NCBI RefSeq assembly: GCF_000198775.1
Contig: NC_014718.1
Span: forward strand, 531,881 to 595,880
Length of the DNA stretch: 64,000 bases
Origin: Mycetohabitans rhizoxinica HKI 454
Lineage (GTDB): Bacteria; Pseudomonadota; Gammaproteobacteria; Burkholderiales; Burkholderiaceae
Reading direction: 5' to 3'
The position numbers were made by a program, and so were the translations under genes. Under the pieces are notes generated by a model. It searched no databases. It was not told the DNA's origin and was given only the letters and a program-made list of their open reading frames with translations. This document shows, in pieces, positions 56,905 through 64,000 of the stretch (its first letter is position 1; each line of letters opens with the position of its first letter).

Positions 56905-57750
56905 GTGGGCATCGCCGAACCCATCGAAGCACATCACGCTATGACCAGCCAGCAAGCCGCGTCGGGCAGTTCATTTTATGCCGCGATGCGCATCCTGCCG
57001 CGCGCGCAGCGCGAAGGTATGTACGAAATTTATTCGTTCTGCCGACAGGTCGACGATATCGCAGACAGCGGTGCGTCACGCGAAAGCCGGCTGGCCGCGC
57101 TCGAGCAATGGCGCACCGCGATCGCCGCCTTGTACACCGGCAATGCAAGCCCGCAACTGGCCAAGCTTGCGCGCGTCGCGCAGCAATTCTCGCTGCGGCA
57201 GGACGATTTCATCGCGGTGATCGACGGCATGGAGATGGACGTGCTCGACACCATTGTCGCGCCGGATCGCGATACGCTGGACCTGTATTGCGACCGCGTC
57301 GCCAGTGCGGTGGGCCGCTTATCGGTGAGGGTTTTCGGGATGCCGGACGACGACGGCCGGCAGCTCGCGCACCATCTCGGACGGGCGCTGCAGTTGACCA
57401 ACATCCTGCGGGATATCGACGAGGATGCCGATATCGGCCGCGTCTACCTGCCGCGCGACACGCTCGCGGCAGCCGGCATCGTGCACCTCACGCCTGACGC
57501 GGTCCGCGCCGCGTCGCTCGACCGCGCCTGCGCGCCCCTGGTTGCCGACGCGCGCGAGCACTTTGCACAAGCCACCACGATCATGGCACGGTATCCGCGC
57601 CGCGTGGTCATTGCGCCGCGCATCATGGCGCAAGCCTATCACGCGTTATTCGCGCAGTTGGTCCGGCGTGGCTTTGCTGCGCCGCGTGAGCGCGTGCGCG
57701 TGTCGCGTGCGCGCCTCATGCTGGCCGTTGCCAGACACTGGCTGTTCTGA
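56905..57750 (+). CDS. hpnD: Presqualene diphosphate synthase HpnD
   Basis: The 281-residue enzyme joins two farnesyl diphosphates to presqualene diphosphate, the first step towards squalene for hopanoids. It shows the squalene/phytoene synthase motifs: ASGSSFYAAMRILP, YSFCRQVDDIADSG (first Asp-rich motif), DCYCDRVASAVGRLS-like YCDRVASAVGRLSVRVFG, and ALQLTNILRDIDEDADIGRVYLP (second Asp-rich motif). GTG 56905 has GAGGAG just upstream; ATG 56941 is an alternative with no such site. It opens the hpnD-shc-hpnG series. HpnC and HpnE are not in this window. Confidence 0.88.
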   Translation: MGIAEPIEAHHAMTSQQAASGSSFYAAMRILPRAQREGMYEIYSFCRQVDDIADSGASRESRLAALEQWRTAIAALYTGNASPQLAKLARVAQQFSLRQDDFIAVIDGMEMDVLDTIVAPDRDTLDLYCDRVASAVGRLSVRVFGMPDDDGRQLAHHLGRALQLTNILRDIDEDADIGRVYLPRDTLAAAGIVHLTPDAVRAASLDRACAPLVADAREHFAQATTIMARYPRRVVIAPRIMAQAYHALFAQLVRRGFAAPRERVRVSRARLMLAVARHWLF

Positions 57751-57811
57751 TCATGCGGCCGGCCCGCCGCCGGCCGTACGCCGCACGGCGGAATTGTTGC
57801 GAGGAATACGA

Positions 57812-59812
57812 ATGAACATGTTGCATGAACCGTTGAATCCCGACGTCGATGACGCGCGCACCGCGCACGCCAGCGCGCCGCCGAACGAGCGTCTGGAGCA
57901 GGCAATCCGCTCGGCAACCAACGCGCTGCTGGACGCTCAGCATGACGACGGCCATTGGCTCTTCGAACTGGAAGCTGACGCGACGATTCCGGCCGAGTAC
58001 GTGTTGATGGTCCATTATCTGGGCGAGACGCCAGACCCCGTGCTCGAAGCGAAAATCGGCGCCTACCTGAAGCGCATCCAGGGCGAGCATGGCGGCTGGC
58101 CGCTGTTCCACGACGGCGCCTTCGACATGAGCGCCAGCGTCAAGGCGTATTTCGCGCTGAAGATGATCGGCGAGCCGCTTGACGCACCGCATATGAAGCG
58201 CGCGCGTGATGCGATCCTGGCACGTGGCGGCGCAGCCAAGAGTAACGTGTTCACACGGATCCTGCTCGCGCTGTACGGCATACTCGACTGGCGGGCGGTG
58301 CCGATGATGCCCGTGGAGATCATGCTGCTGCCGACATGGTTTCCGTTTCACTTATCGAAAGTGTCGTACTGGGCGCGCACCGTGATCGTGCCGCTGCTCG
58401 TGCTGCAGGCCAAGCGGCCGCGCGCGCGCAATCCTCGCGGCATCGGCATCGACGAGATTTTTGTCGGTTCGCCACGCGACATCGGGCCGATATCGAAGGC
58501 TGCGCATCAGAGTCAGGGATGGTTTTCGTTCTTTTCGACCATCGACGCGCTGCTGCGCAAGCTCGATCCGTATTTCCCGAAACAGTCGCGCCAGAAGGCC
58601 ATTGACGCCGCGGTGCACTTCGTCGACGCACGCCTGAACGGCGAGGACGGCCTCGGCGCGATCTTCCCGGCCATGGTCAACTCGGTGCTCATGTACGACG
58701 TGCTCGGCTACCCGCCGGACCATCCGCATCGCGCGATCGCGCGCAAGTCGATCGATAAGCTGCTGGTGATCCACGAACACGAAGCCTATTGCCAGCCTTG
58801 CCTATCGCCCGTTTGGGACACCGCGCTGACTGCGCACGCGCTGCTGGAGACCGGCGAGCCGCGCGCGATCGAGCACGCGGCGAAGGGGCTCGACTGGCTG
58901 CTGCCGCTGCAGGTCCTGGACACCCGGGGCGATTGGATCTCACGTCGCGCAACTGTGCGGCCTGGCGGCTGGGCATTTCAGTTCGCGAACCCGCATTACC
59001 CGGACGTGGACGACACGGCGGTGGTCGCGATGGCGATGGACCGCGTCGAGAAGCTGCAGGTGCGCGATCGTTACCGCAACGCAATCGACCGGGCCTGTGA
59101 GTGGGTGGTCGGCATGCAAAGCCACAACGGTGGCTGGGGCGCGTTCGAGCCGGAAAACACGCATCTATACCTGAACAATATCCCATTCTCTGATCATGGC
59201 GCGCTGCTGGACCCGCCGACCGTGGACGTGTCGTCGCGGTGTCTATCAATGCTTGCGCAACTGCCTAGCACGCCGCAGCGGCAAACGTCGGCTTCGCGCG
59301 CGAAGCACTACATCCTCGCCGACCAGGAGGATGACGGCAGTTGGTATGGCCGATGGGGCATGAATTACATCTACGGCACCTGGTCCGCGTTGTGCGGCCT
59401 GCGCGCTGCCGGCGTCGCGCCGGACACGTTGCCGCTGCGGCGCGCGGCGCACTGGTTGCGCTCGATCCAGAATCCGGACGGTGGCTGGGGCGAGGACGGC
59501 GACAGCTACAAGCTCGACTACCGAGGCTACGAACGGGCGCCGAGCACCGCGTCACAGACCGCATGGGCTTTGCTGGGGTTGATGGCGGCTGGCTGCGAAC
59601 ACGACGAAGCCGTCGCGCGCGGCATCGCGTATTTGTTGGACACGCAGAACGACGAAGGGCTATGGGATGAGACACTGTTCACCGCGACCGGATTCCCACG
59701 CGTGTTCTACCTGCGCTATCACGGCTACCGCAAGTTCTTCCCGCTGTGGGCGCTCGCACGTTACCGCAATCTCGCCGTACGCAACGCATGCACCGTAGCC
59801 TGCGGGATGTGA
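57812..59812 (+). CDS. shc: Squalene-hopene cyclase
   Basis: The 666-residue protein cyclises squalene to hopene at the inner membrane. It contains the acid motif PDVDDTAVV (DxDD), several QW repeats (DDGHWLFELEADAT, QGEHGGWPLF, QSHNGGWGAFE, QNPDGGWGED, QNDEGLWDETLFT) and the C-terminal FPRVFYLRYHGYRKFFPLWALARY. Length is normal. ATG 57812 follows GAGGAA by six bases, and the gene lies 61 bases after hpnD. Its stop overlaps the start of hpnG, so the three genes form one operon. This is the defining hopanoid enzyme. Confidence 0.97.
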   Translation: MNMLHEPLNPDVDDARTAHASAPPNERLEQAIRSATNALLDAQHDDGHWLFELEADATIPAEYVLMVHYLGETPDPVLEAKIGAYLKRIQGEHGGWPLFHDGAFDMSASVKAYFALKMIGEPLDAPHMKRARDAILARGGAAKSNVFTRILLALYGILDWRAVPMMPVEIMLLPTWFPFHLSKVSYWARTVIVPLLVLQAKRPRARNPRGIGIDEIFVGSPRDIGPISKAAHQSQGWFSFFSTIDALLRKLDPYFPKQSRQKAIDAAVHFVDARLNGEDGLGAIFPAMVNSVLMYDVLGYPPDHPHRAIARKSIDKLLVIHEHEAYCQPCLSPVWDTALTAHALLETGEPRAIEHAAKGLDWLLPLQVLDTRGDWISRRATVRPGGWAFQFANPHYPDVDDTAVVAMAMDRVEKLQVRDRYRNAIDRACEWVVGMQSHNGGWGAFEPENTHLYLNNIPFSDHGALLDPPTVDVSSRCLSMLAQLPSTPQRQTSASRAKHYILADQEDDGSWYGRWGMNYIYGTWSALCGLRAAGVAPDTLPLRRAAHWLRSIQNPDGGWGEDGDSYKLDYRGYERAPSTASQTAWALLGLMAAGCEHDEAVARGIAYLLDTQNDEGLWDETLFTATGFPRVFYLRYHGYRKFFPLWALARYRNLAVRNACTVACGM

Positions 59813-60582
59813 TGCATGACGCACCCGTGGTGGTGGTCACCGGCCTCGCCTTCGAGGCCCGGATCGCCGCGGGTCCAGGCGTACGCGTGATCTGTCAGCA
59901 AAATGCCGGGCTGGCGACCACGCTTGACGCGATCGTCGCGCAGAGCCGGTCCTGCTCAGGGCTGGTGAGCTTCGGCACCGCAGGCGCACTGCTGGAATCG
60001 TTGCGCCCCGGCGCGTTGCTGGTGGCCCGCTCGGTGCTGGCCGCCGACCCGTGCCGCCTGCGCCAAGCGAGTGCGGCAGCGCGGGACGATGCGACGCCAG
60101 TCAGCGCGCAGCGCTACGCAAGCGACGAACCATGGTCCCACGCGTTGCTCGAGCGGCTCAACGGCGCGGTCCACGCCGATCTTGCAGGCATCACGACGCC
60201 CGTCAGCCAGGCGGCGGACAAGCAGCGGTTGCAGCACATGTGTGGCGCGTGGGCCGCTGACATGGAGTCGCACATCGTCGCGCGCGTCGCGTATGCGCAT
60301 GGTCTGCCTTTCGTGTGCGTGCGCGCGATCGTCGATCCAGCCGAGCGCTCTGTGCCGCCGGCTGCGGTCGCGGCGCTCAACGACGACGGATCAACGGACC
60401 TGGGCGCCGTCCTGCGCTCACTGCTCGCCCATCCCGGTCAATTGCCTGCCCTGCTGGCGCTCGCGCGCGATGCGCGGGATGCGCGTCGCGCGTTGATTAC
60501 GGCACGGCGCAGGATCGGCAACGCATTCGGTTTTCCGTCCCGCGCGTCCGGTCGCGCTGCGGTTACATCAGCAGGCGGCTAG
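59812..60582 (+). CDS. hpnG: Hopanoid-associated nucleosidase HpnG
   Basis: The 256-residue protein belongs to the purine/nucleoside phosphorylase fold and in hopanoid clusters removes adenine from adenosylhopane to give ribosylhopane. Motifs are VVVVTGLAFEARIAAGPGV, SGLVSFGTAGALLESLRPG, and GAWAADMESHIVARVA, holding the catalytic ME pair, then FVCVRAIVDPAERSVPPA. ATG 59812 overlaps the shc stop as TGATG; ATG 59788 would overlap further. It converges on hpnB. Confidence 0.85.
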   Translation: MHDAPVVVVTGLAFEARIAAGPGVRVICQQNAGLATTLDAIVAQSRSCSGLVSFGTAGALLESLRPGALLVARSVLAADPCRLRQASAAARDDATPVSAQRYASDEPWSHALLERLNGAVHADLAGITTPVSQAADKQRLQHMCGAWAADMESHIVARVAYAHGLPFVCVRAIVDPAERSVPPAAVAALNDDGSTDLGAVLRSLLAHPGQLPALLALARDARDARRALITARRRIGNAFGFPSRASGRAAVTSAGG

Positions 60583-60731
60583 CGGCGAAGCGTCAAGAGG
60601 TTATTTCTCGACGCACGAAGTTTTGTCATCGGTCCGTGCCACCGATGCCATCGCTGCTACTTATGCCACCGGAGCCGGCGCTCCTGCCGGTGAGGCCAGC
60701 AGCCCGCGCCCCAACGACATCACCGTCCAGT

Positions 60732-61886
60732 TCAACGCCTCGCCTGCGCGCGGCCCTTCCACATGCCACCACGGCCACGCCAGTGCTGCAGCGCGGAGTC
60801 CAATGTAAACGCGGTATATAACGCGGCGATGACCGGCAGGCATGGCCCCCACCAGCGTGAACGACCGTAAAAGCGCAACATGGGCAGGTACGCGAAGGTC
60901 ATCGCTGCCCAGCCCAGCGCGCCCGCCACGCGGGCAAGCCCGCTGCCGAACAGGGCCAGGAGCGGCGGCGCGACGAAGGTGACCAGCAGTGACACGATCG
61001 TGCCGCACAGCAACCACGGCGAATAGTGCAGTTGCGCATACGCGGTACGCGCGACCATGCGGTGAATCTCGCCTAAGTTGTCATACGGCCGCACGCTGCG
61101 CGCCCGATTGGTCAGACCAAGCCAGATCGCGCCTTGCGTCTTCATCCGAGCACCCAGCGCACAGTCATCGATGATCTCATCGCGGATCGCCTCGATGCCG
61201 CCGGCCGCCCGCAATGCCTCCTCCTGTACCAGCATGCATCCGCCCGCTGCGGCCGCCATCGGATGGTCACGCCGGTTGACCCATGAAAACGGATACAGCA
61301 TCTGAAAGAACAGCACGAAGGCCGGGATCAGCGCGCGCTCGAACCACGCGTCGCAGCGTAGCTTTGCCATCAGCGAAACCATGACGCGCCGGTCTACGAT
61401 CGCGCGCGTGACCAGCTGCCGCAGATTATCTGGCGCATGCTCGATAGCGGCGTCCGTCAACAGCCACCACGCGGGCGGCGGATCGGTGGCATGCGCGGCC
61501 TCAATGCCTTGTCGAACTGCCCAGAGCTTGCCAGTCCAGCCGGCCGGCAGGGGCTCACCGCGCAGCACCGTAAGCCGCTCGGCGGCCCCCATGGCACGCG
61601 CTGCGTCACGCGCGAGGGCAGCGGTGCCGTCCTCGCTGTGGTCGTCAACGACCACGATCCGCACCGACCCCCGGTAGTCCTGGCGCAACAGGCTGCTCAC
61701 TGTCTGCGCGATCGAAGCGGCCTCATTGCGCGCCGGAATCACCGCAACGACCGCCGGCCACGCATCAGGGGCACCGGTGGCGGGCGAATCCCGATCATCC
61801 CGTTCTTGCGCCTGCCAGAATCCGCCGCGCGCCACGAGCAGCACGATCCAGATCACCAGCGATAGCACTGCAATGGCGGTCAGCAA
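60732..61886 (-). CDS. hpnB: Hopene-associated glycosyltransferase HpnB
   Basis: This 384-residue GT2-type membrane protein has an N-terminal helix (AIAVLSLVIWIVLLVA), the GT-A core VVAVIPARNEAASIAQTVSSL, IVVVDDHSEDGT, WLLTDAAIEHAPDNL (DxD-like region) and DEIIDDCALGARMK. Several C-terminal membrane segments follow. HpnB homologues are hopanoid-cluster glycosyltransferases of uncertain substrate. It is the last gene of the minus-strand set; the convergent hpnG ends 150 bases away. Confidence 0.88.
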   Translation of the reverse strand: MLTAIAVLSLVIWIVLLVARGGFWQAQERDDRDSPATGAPDAWPAVVAVIPARNEAASIAQTVSSLLRQDYRGSVRIVVVDDHSEDGTAALARDAARAMGAAERLTVLRGEPLPAGWTGKLWAVRQGIEAAHATDPPPAWWLLTDAAIEHAPDNLRQLVTRAIVDRRVMVSLMAKLRCDAWFERALIPAFVLFFQMLYPFSWVNRRDHPMAAAAGGCMLVQEEALRAAGGIEAIRDEIIDDCALGARMKTQGAIWLGLTNRARSVRPYDNLGEIHRMVARTAYAQLHYSPWLLCGTIVSLLVTFVAPPLLALFGSGLARVAGALGWAAMTFAYLPMLRFYGRSRWWGPCLPVIAALYTAFTLDSALQHWRGRGGMWKGRAQARR

Positions 61887-61889
61887 GCT

Positions 61890-62885
61890 TCACCTCAAGT
61901 AGCCGTTGGTGCGAAACCAGTCGAGCGCATCGCGCAAACCATCGCTATGAGGGCGGGCGCGATAGCCCAGCTCGCGCCGCGCCTTCGCGGAACTAAAAAA
62001 CATGTGATAACGCGACATCCGCAATGCATCGACGGTCACGAACGGCTCGCGGCCCGTCCACTGCGCGAGGCCTTGCGCCGCTAACGCAATCGGATACAAC
62101 GGCCAGCGCGGCAACTCGATCGACGGCGGCTTGCGCCCGACCATCCGCGCGATCGCCGCCAGCATCTCGCGCAGCAGCACATCGTCGCCGCCGAGGATAT
62201 AGCGCTCGCCGATCCGTCCATGGTCCATTGCAAGCAGATGGCCCTGTGCGACATCGTCCACATGCACGAGATTCAAGCCGGTATCGACGAAGGCCGGAAT
62301 TTTGCCGGTCGCCGCCTCGACAATGATGCGTCCGGTCGGCGTAGGCTTGATGTCACGCGGTCCGATCGGCGTCGACGGGTTCACGATTACCGCCGGCAGC
62401 CCTTGCTGCGCGACCATCTGCTCGACGATACGCTCGGCGGCCACCTTGCTGCGCTTGTAGACGCCGATCGTGCTCGCCTCGTCGGCCGGCGCGGTCTCGT
62501 CGAGCGGACCGGTGGCGCCGCTCACGCGCAGTGTCGCGACGCTGCTCGTGTAGACGACACGTTCAACACGCCGACGCAGCGCTGCCTGCATCACGCAACG
62601 GGTTCCGTCGGCGTTAGCACGCATGATTTCATGACTGTCGCGCGCCCACAACCGGTAGTCGGCCGCCACGTGGAATAACACATCGACCTGATCGAGCGCG
62701 CGCTCGACCGATGCGACATCGCGCATGTCGCCTTCGGCCAGCTCGATATCCAGGTCGCGCAAGTTGCCACGCGGGCTGCTCGCCCGCACCAGCGCGCGAA
62801 CACGATAGCCGCGCGCGAGCGCGGCCCGGGCCAGCGCCGAGCCAACGAAACCGGACGCGCCGGTCACCAGCACGCGGACTGACAT
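61890..62885 (-). CDS. hpnA: Hopanoid-associated sugar epimerase HpnA
   Basis: The 331-residue protein is an extended short-chain dehydrogenase: NAD motif VLVTGASGFVGSALARAAL, VLFHVAADYRLWARD, catalytic YKRSKVAAERIV (YxxxK) with TSSVATL upstream, and VNPSTPIGPRDIKPTPTGRI. The subgroup is the hopanoid-associated epimerase HpnA, likely acting on the sugar of composite hopanoids. It ends three bases before hpnB and begins at the last base of the hpnH stop, so the three are one operon. Confidence 0.9.
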   Translation of the reverse strand: MSVRVLVTGASGFVGSALARAALARGYRVRALVRASSPRGNLRDLDIELAEGDMRDVASVERALDQVDVLFHVAADYRLWARDSHEIMRANADGTRCVMQAALRRRVERVVYTSSVATLRVSGATGPLDETAPADEASTIGVYKRSKVAAERIVEQMVAQQGLPAVIVNPSTPIGPRDIKPTPTGRIIVEAATGKIPAFVDTGLNLVHVDDVAQGHLLAMDHGRIGERYILGGDDVLLREMLAAIARMVGRKPPSIELPRWPLYPIALAAQGLAQWTGREPFVTVDALRMSRYHMFFSSAKARRELGYRARPHSDGLRDALDWFRTNGYLR

Positions 62886-64000
62886 TACGTCTTGGACTGA
62901 CGCAATTCGGCCAGCTTGATCTCGACGTGCCGCGAGAACACGTACTCGGCCGGACGCTGGCGATCGAACGAGACGTCCGGGGCGAATGGACCCTCAGTTT
63001 TCACGCCGCGCAGCGACACGCCCAGCGCACGCCACGGATGGGAGATCGTATCGTTCACCGCGGTCGCCTCGTAGCCACTGTGAACCATGCAATCCGCGCA
63101 CTTCTCATAGTTGCCCGTGCCGTACCGGTCCCAGTCGGTCGTCTCCATCAACTCGCGATAGGTTTTCGTGTAGCCTTCGCCGAGCAGGTAGCACGGTCGC
63201 TGCCAGCCGAACACGGTGCGGGTCGGATTGCCCCACGGCGTGCAATGGTACGTGCGGTTGCCAGCGAGGAAATCGAGGAACAGGCTGGACTGGCTGAACG
63301 ACCACGCCTTGCCGCCCTTGCCACGCCGCAGGATGTCGCGGAACAAGTTCTTGGTCTTTTCGCGATTCAAGAAATGCTGCTGGTTAGGCGCGCGCTCATA
63401 GGCATAGCCGGGCGACACGGTGATTCCGTCGATGCCGAGCCGCTTGACCTCATCGAAGAACGTCGCGACCTGCTCCGGCTGCGCGTCGTTGAACAACGTG
63501 CAATTGATGTTGACACGGAAGCCGCGCGACTTGGCCAGCTTGATCGCCGACACGCAACGGTCGTACACGCCCTCTTGGCAAACCGACTTGTCATGCATCT
63601 CGCGGTCGCCGTCCAGGTGGATCGACCAGACGAAGAATGGGCTCGGCTGGTAATCCTTGATCTTCTTTTCGAGCAGCAACGCGTTCGTGCACAAGTAGAC
63701 GAACTTACGGCGCGCAATGATGCCCTTGACGATCTCAGGCATGTCCTTGTGCAGCAATGGCTCTCCGCCGGCGATTGAGACCACCGGCGCCCCGCATTCA
63801 TCGACCGCCTCGAGCGCCTCGGCTACCGATACACGCTGGTTCAAGATGGGATCCGGGTAGTCAATCTTGCCGCATCCCGAACACGCCAGGTTGCAGCGGA
63901 ACAGCGGCTCGAGCATCAGCACGAGCGGATAACGCTTGTTGCGCTTCAGTCGCTGCTTGACCAGGTAAGCGCCGACGTACGCCGATTGCAGAAATGGGAT
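62885..64000 (-). CDS. hpnH: Radical SAM adenosyl-hopene transferase HpnH (5' end outside window)
   Basis: The frame is open to the window edge (IPFLQSAYVGAYLVKQRLKR, which in relatives follows only one or two residues after the start). It carries the radical SAM cluster motif FRCNLACSGCGKIDYP, then VSIAGGEPLLHKDMPEIV, FVWSIHLDGDREMHDKSVC and several late Cys (CADCMVHSGYEA). HpnH links 5'-deoxyadenosine to diploptene, making adenosylhopane, the first step of extended hopanoids. The partner HpnG on the plus strand acts next. Only about two codons are missing. Confidence 0.93.
   Translation of the reverse strand: MPFLQSAYVGAYLVKQRLKRNKRYPLVLMLEPLFRCNLACSGCGKIDYPDPILNQRVSVAEALEAVDECGAPVVSIAGGEPLLHKDMPEIVKGIIARRKFVYLCTNALLLEKKIKDYQPSPFFVWSIHLDGDREMHDKSVCQEGVYDRCVSAIKLAKSRGFRVNINCTLFNDAQPEQVATFFDEVKRLGIDGITVSPGYAYERAPNQQHFLNREKTKNLFRDILRRGKGGKAWSFSQSSLFLDFLAGNRTYHCTPWGNPTRTVFGWQRPCYLLGEGYTKTYRELMETTDWDRYGTGNYEKCADCMVHSGYEATAVNDTISHPWRALGVSLRGVKTEGPFAPDVSFDRQRPAEYVFSRHVEIKLAELRQSKT

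Noticed and set aside
1..64000. tRNA or rRNA genes
   Set aside because: No cloverleaf with the conserved GTTCGA-type arm and no rRNA sequence was noticed while reading; a tRNA scan would be decisive.

Overview
The window looks like a chromosome or megaplasmid segment of a GC-rich Burkholderiaceae endosymbiont of fungi, most likely Mycetohabitans (Burkholderia) rhizoxinica. The strongest clue is the gene at 33447-35762 (minus). It encodes a 771-residue protein made almost entirely of 33-residue TALE-like repeats and matches, from memory, the Bat1/BurrH protein of that species. The many pseudogenes and insertion-sequence relics fit a host-restricted genome. No database search was run; names rest on motif and family recognition.

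Layout. 1-1730: IS110 and ISL3 relics, a candidate structured RNA and a dead lipoprotein gene. 1.7-17.9 kb: mostly core genes (topoisomerase IB, a FadJ-type beta-oxidation enzyme, a degenerate EAL protein, gnd, an MFS transporter, a three-gene zinc-ribbon/lipoprotein/membrane operon, and a CitMHS transporter with an AtuA-like pair whose divergent LysR regulator is dead). 18.9-24.0 kb: an IS5-family element with its target duplication, a DUF1264 protein, and a YqjI/YqjH-like PadR repressor and ferric reductase pair.

24-46 kb is an accessory island. It holds a ruined zeta toxin, PIN/Phd and MNT/HEPN modules, broken Tn3, ISL3, IS256, IS110 and integrase sequences, and between them a set of likely type III effectors: two intact F-box proteins (30825-32180, 37615-38976), Bat1, a frameshifted Cys/His-motif protein (39356-40266), an F-box-less relative of the F-box proteins (41783-43381) and an AT-rich orphan (43477-44412). 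Exact TTCG-N16-TTCG hrpII-type boxes lie upstream of bat1 and of the Cys/His protein, and one-mismatch versions lie upstream of two others, suggesting control by an HrpB-type activator. A third F-box copy (53073-54429) carries a one-base insertion and forms a 1.6-kb inverted duplication with the first.

46.8-51.1 kb returns to core genes (NfeD and a band-7 protein; thioredoxin-reductase-like FNR). 51.4-55.1 kb is again accessory (Tn3 and IS3 relics, VapBC, F-box pseudogene). 55.1-64 kb carries a lipoprotein, a candidate small RNA, an SMR efflux protein and a hopanoid cluster: hpnD-shc-hpnG on plus converging on hpnB, hpnA and hpnH on minus, with hpnH running off the window end. Together the parts suggest a fungal symbiont that secretes eukaryote-like (F-box) and DNA-binding (TALE-like) effectors and makes hopanoid membrane lipids.
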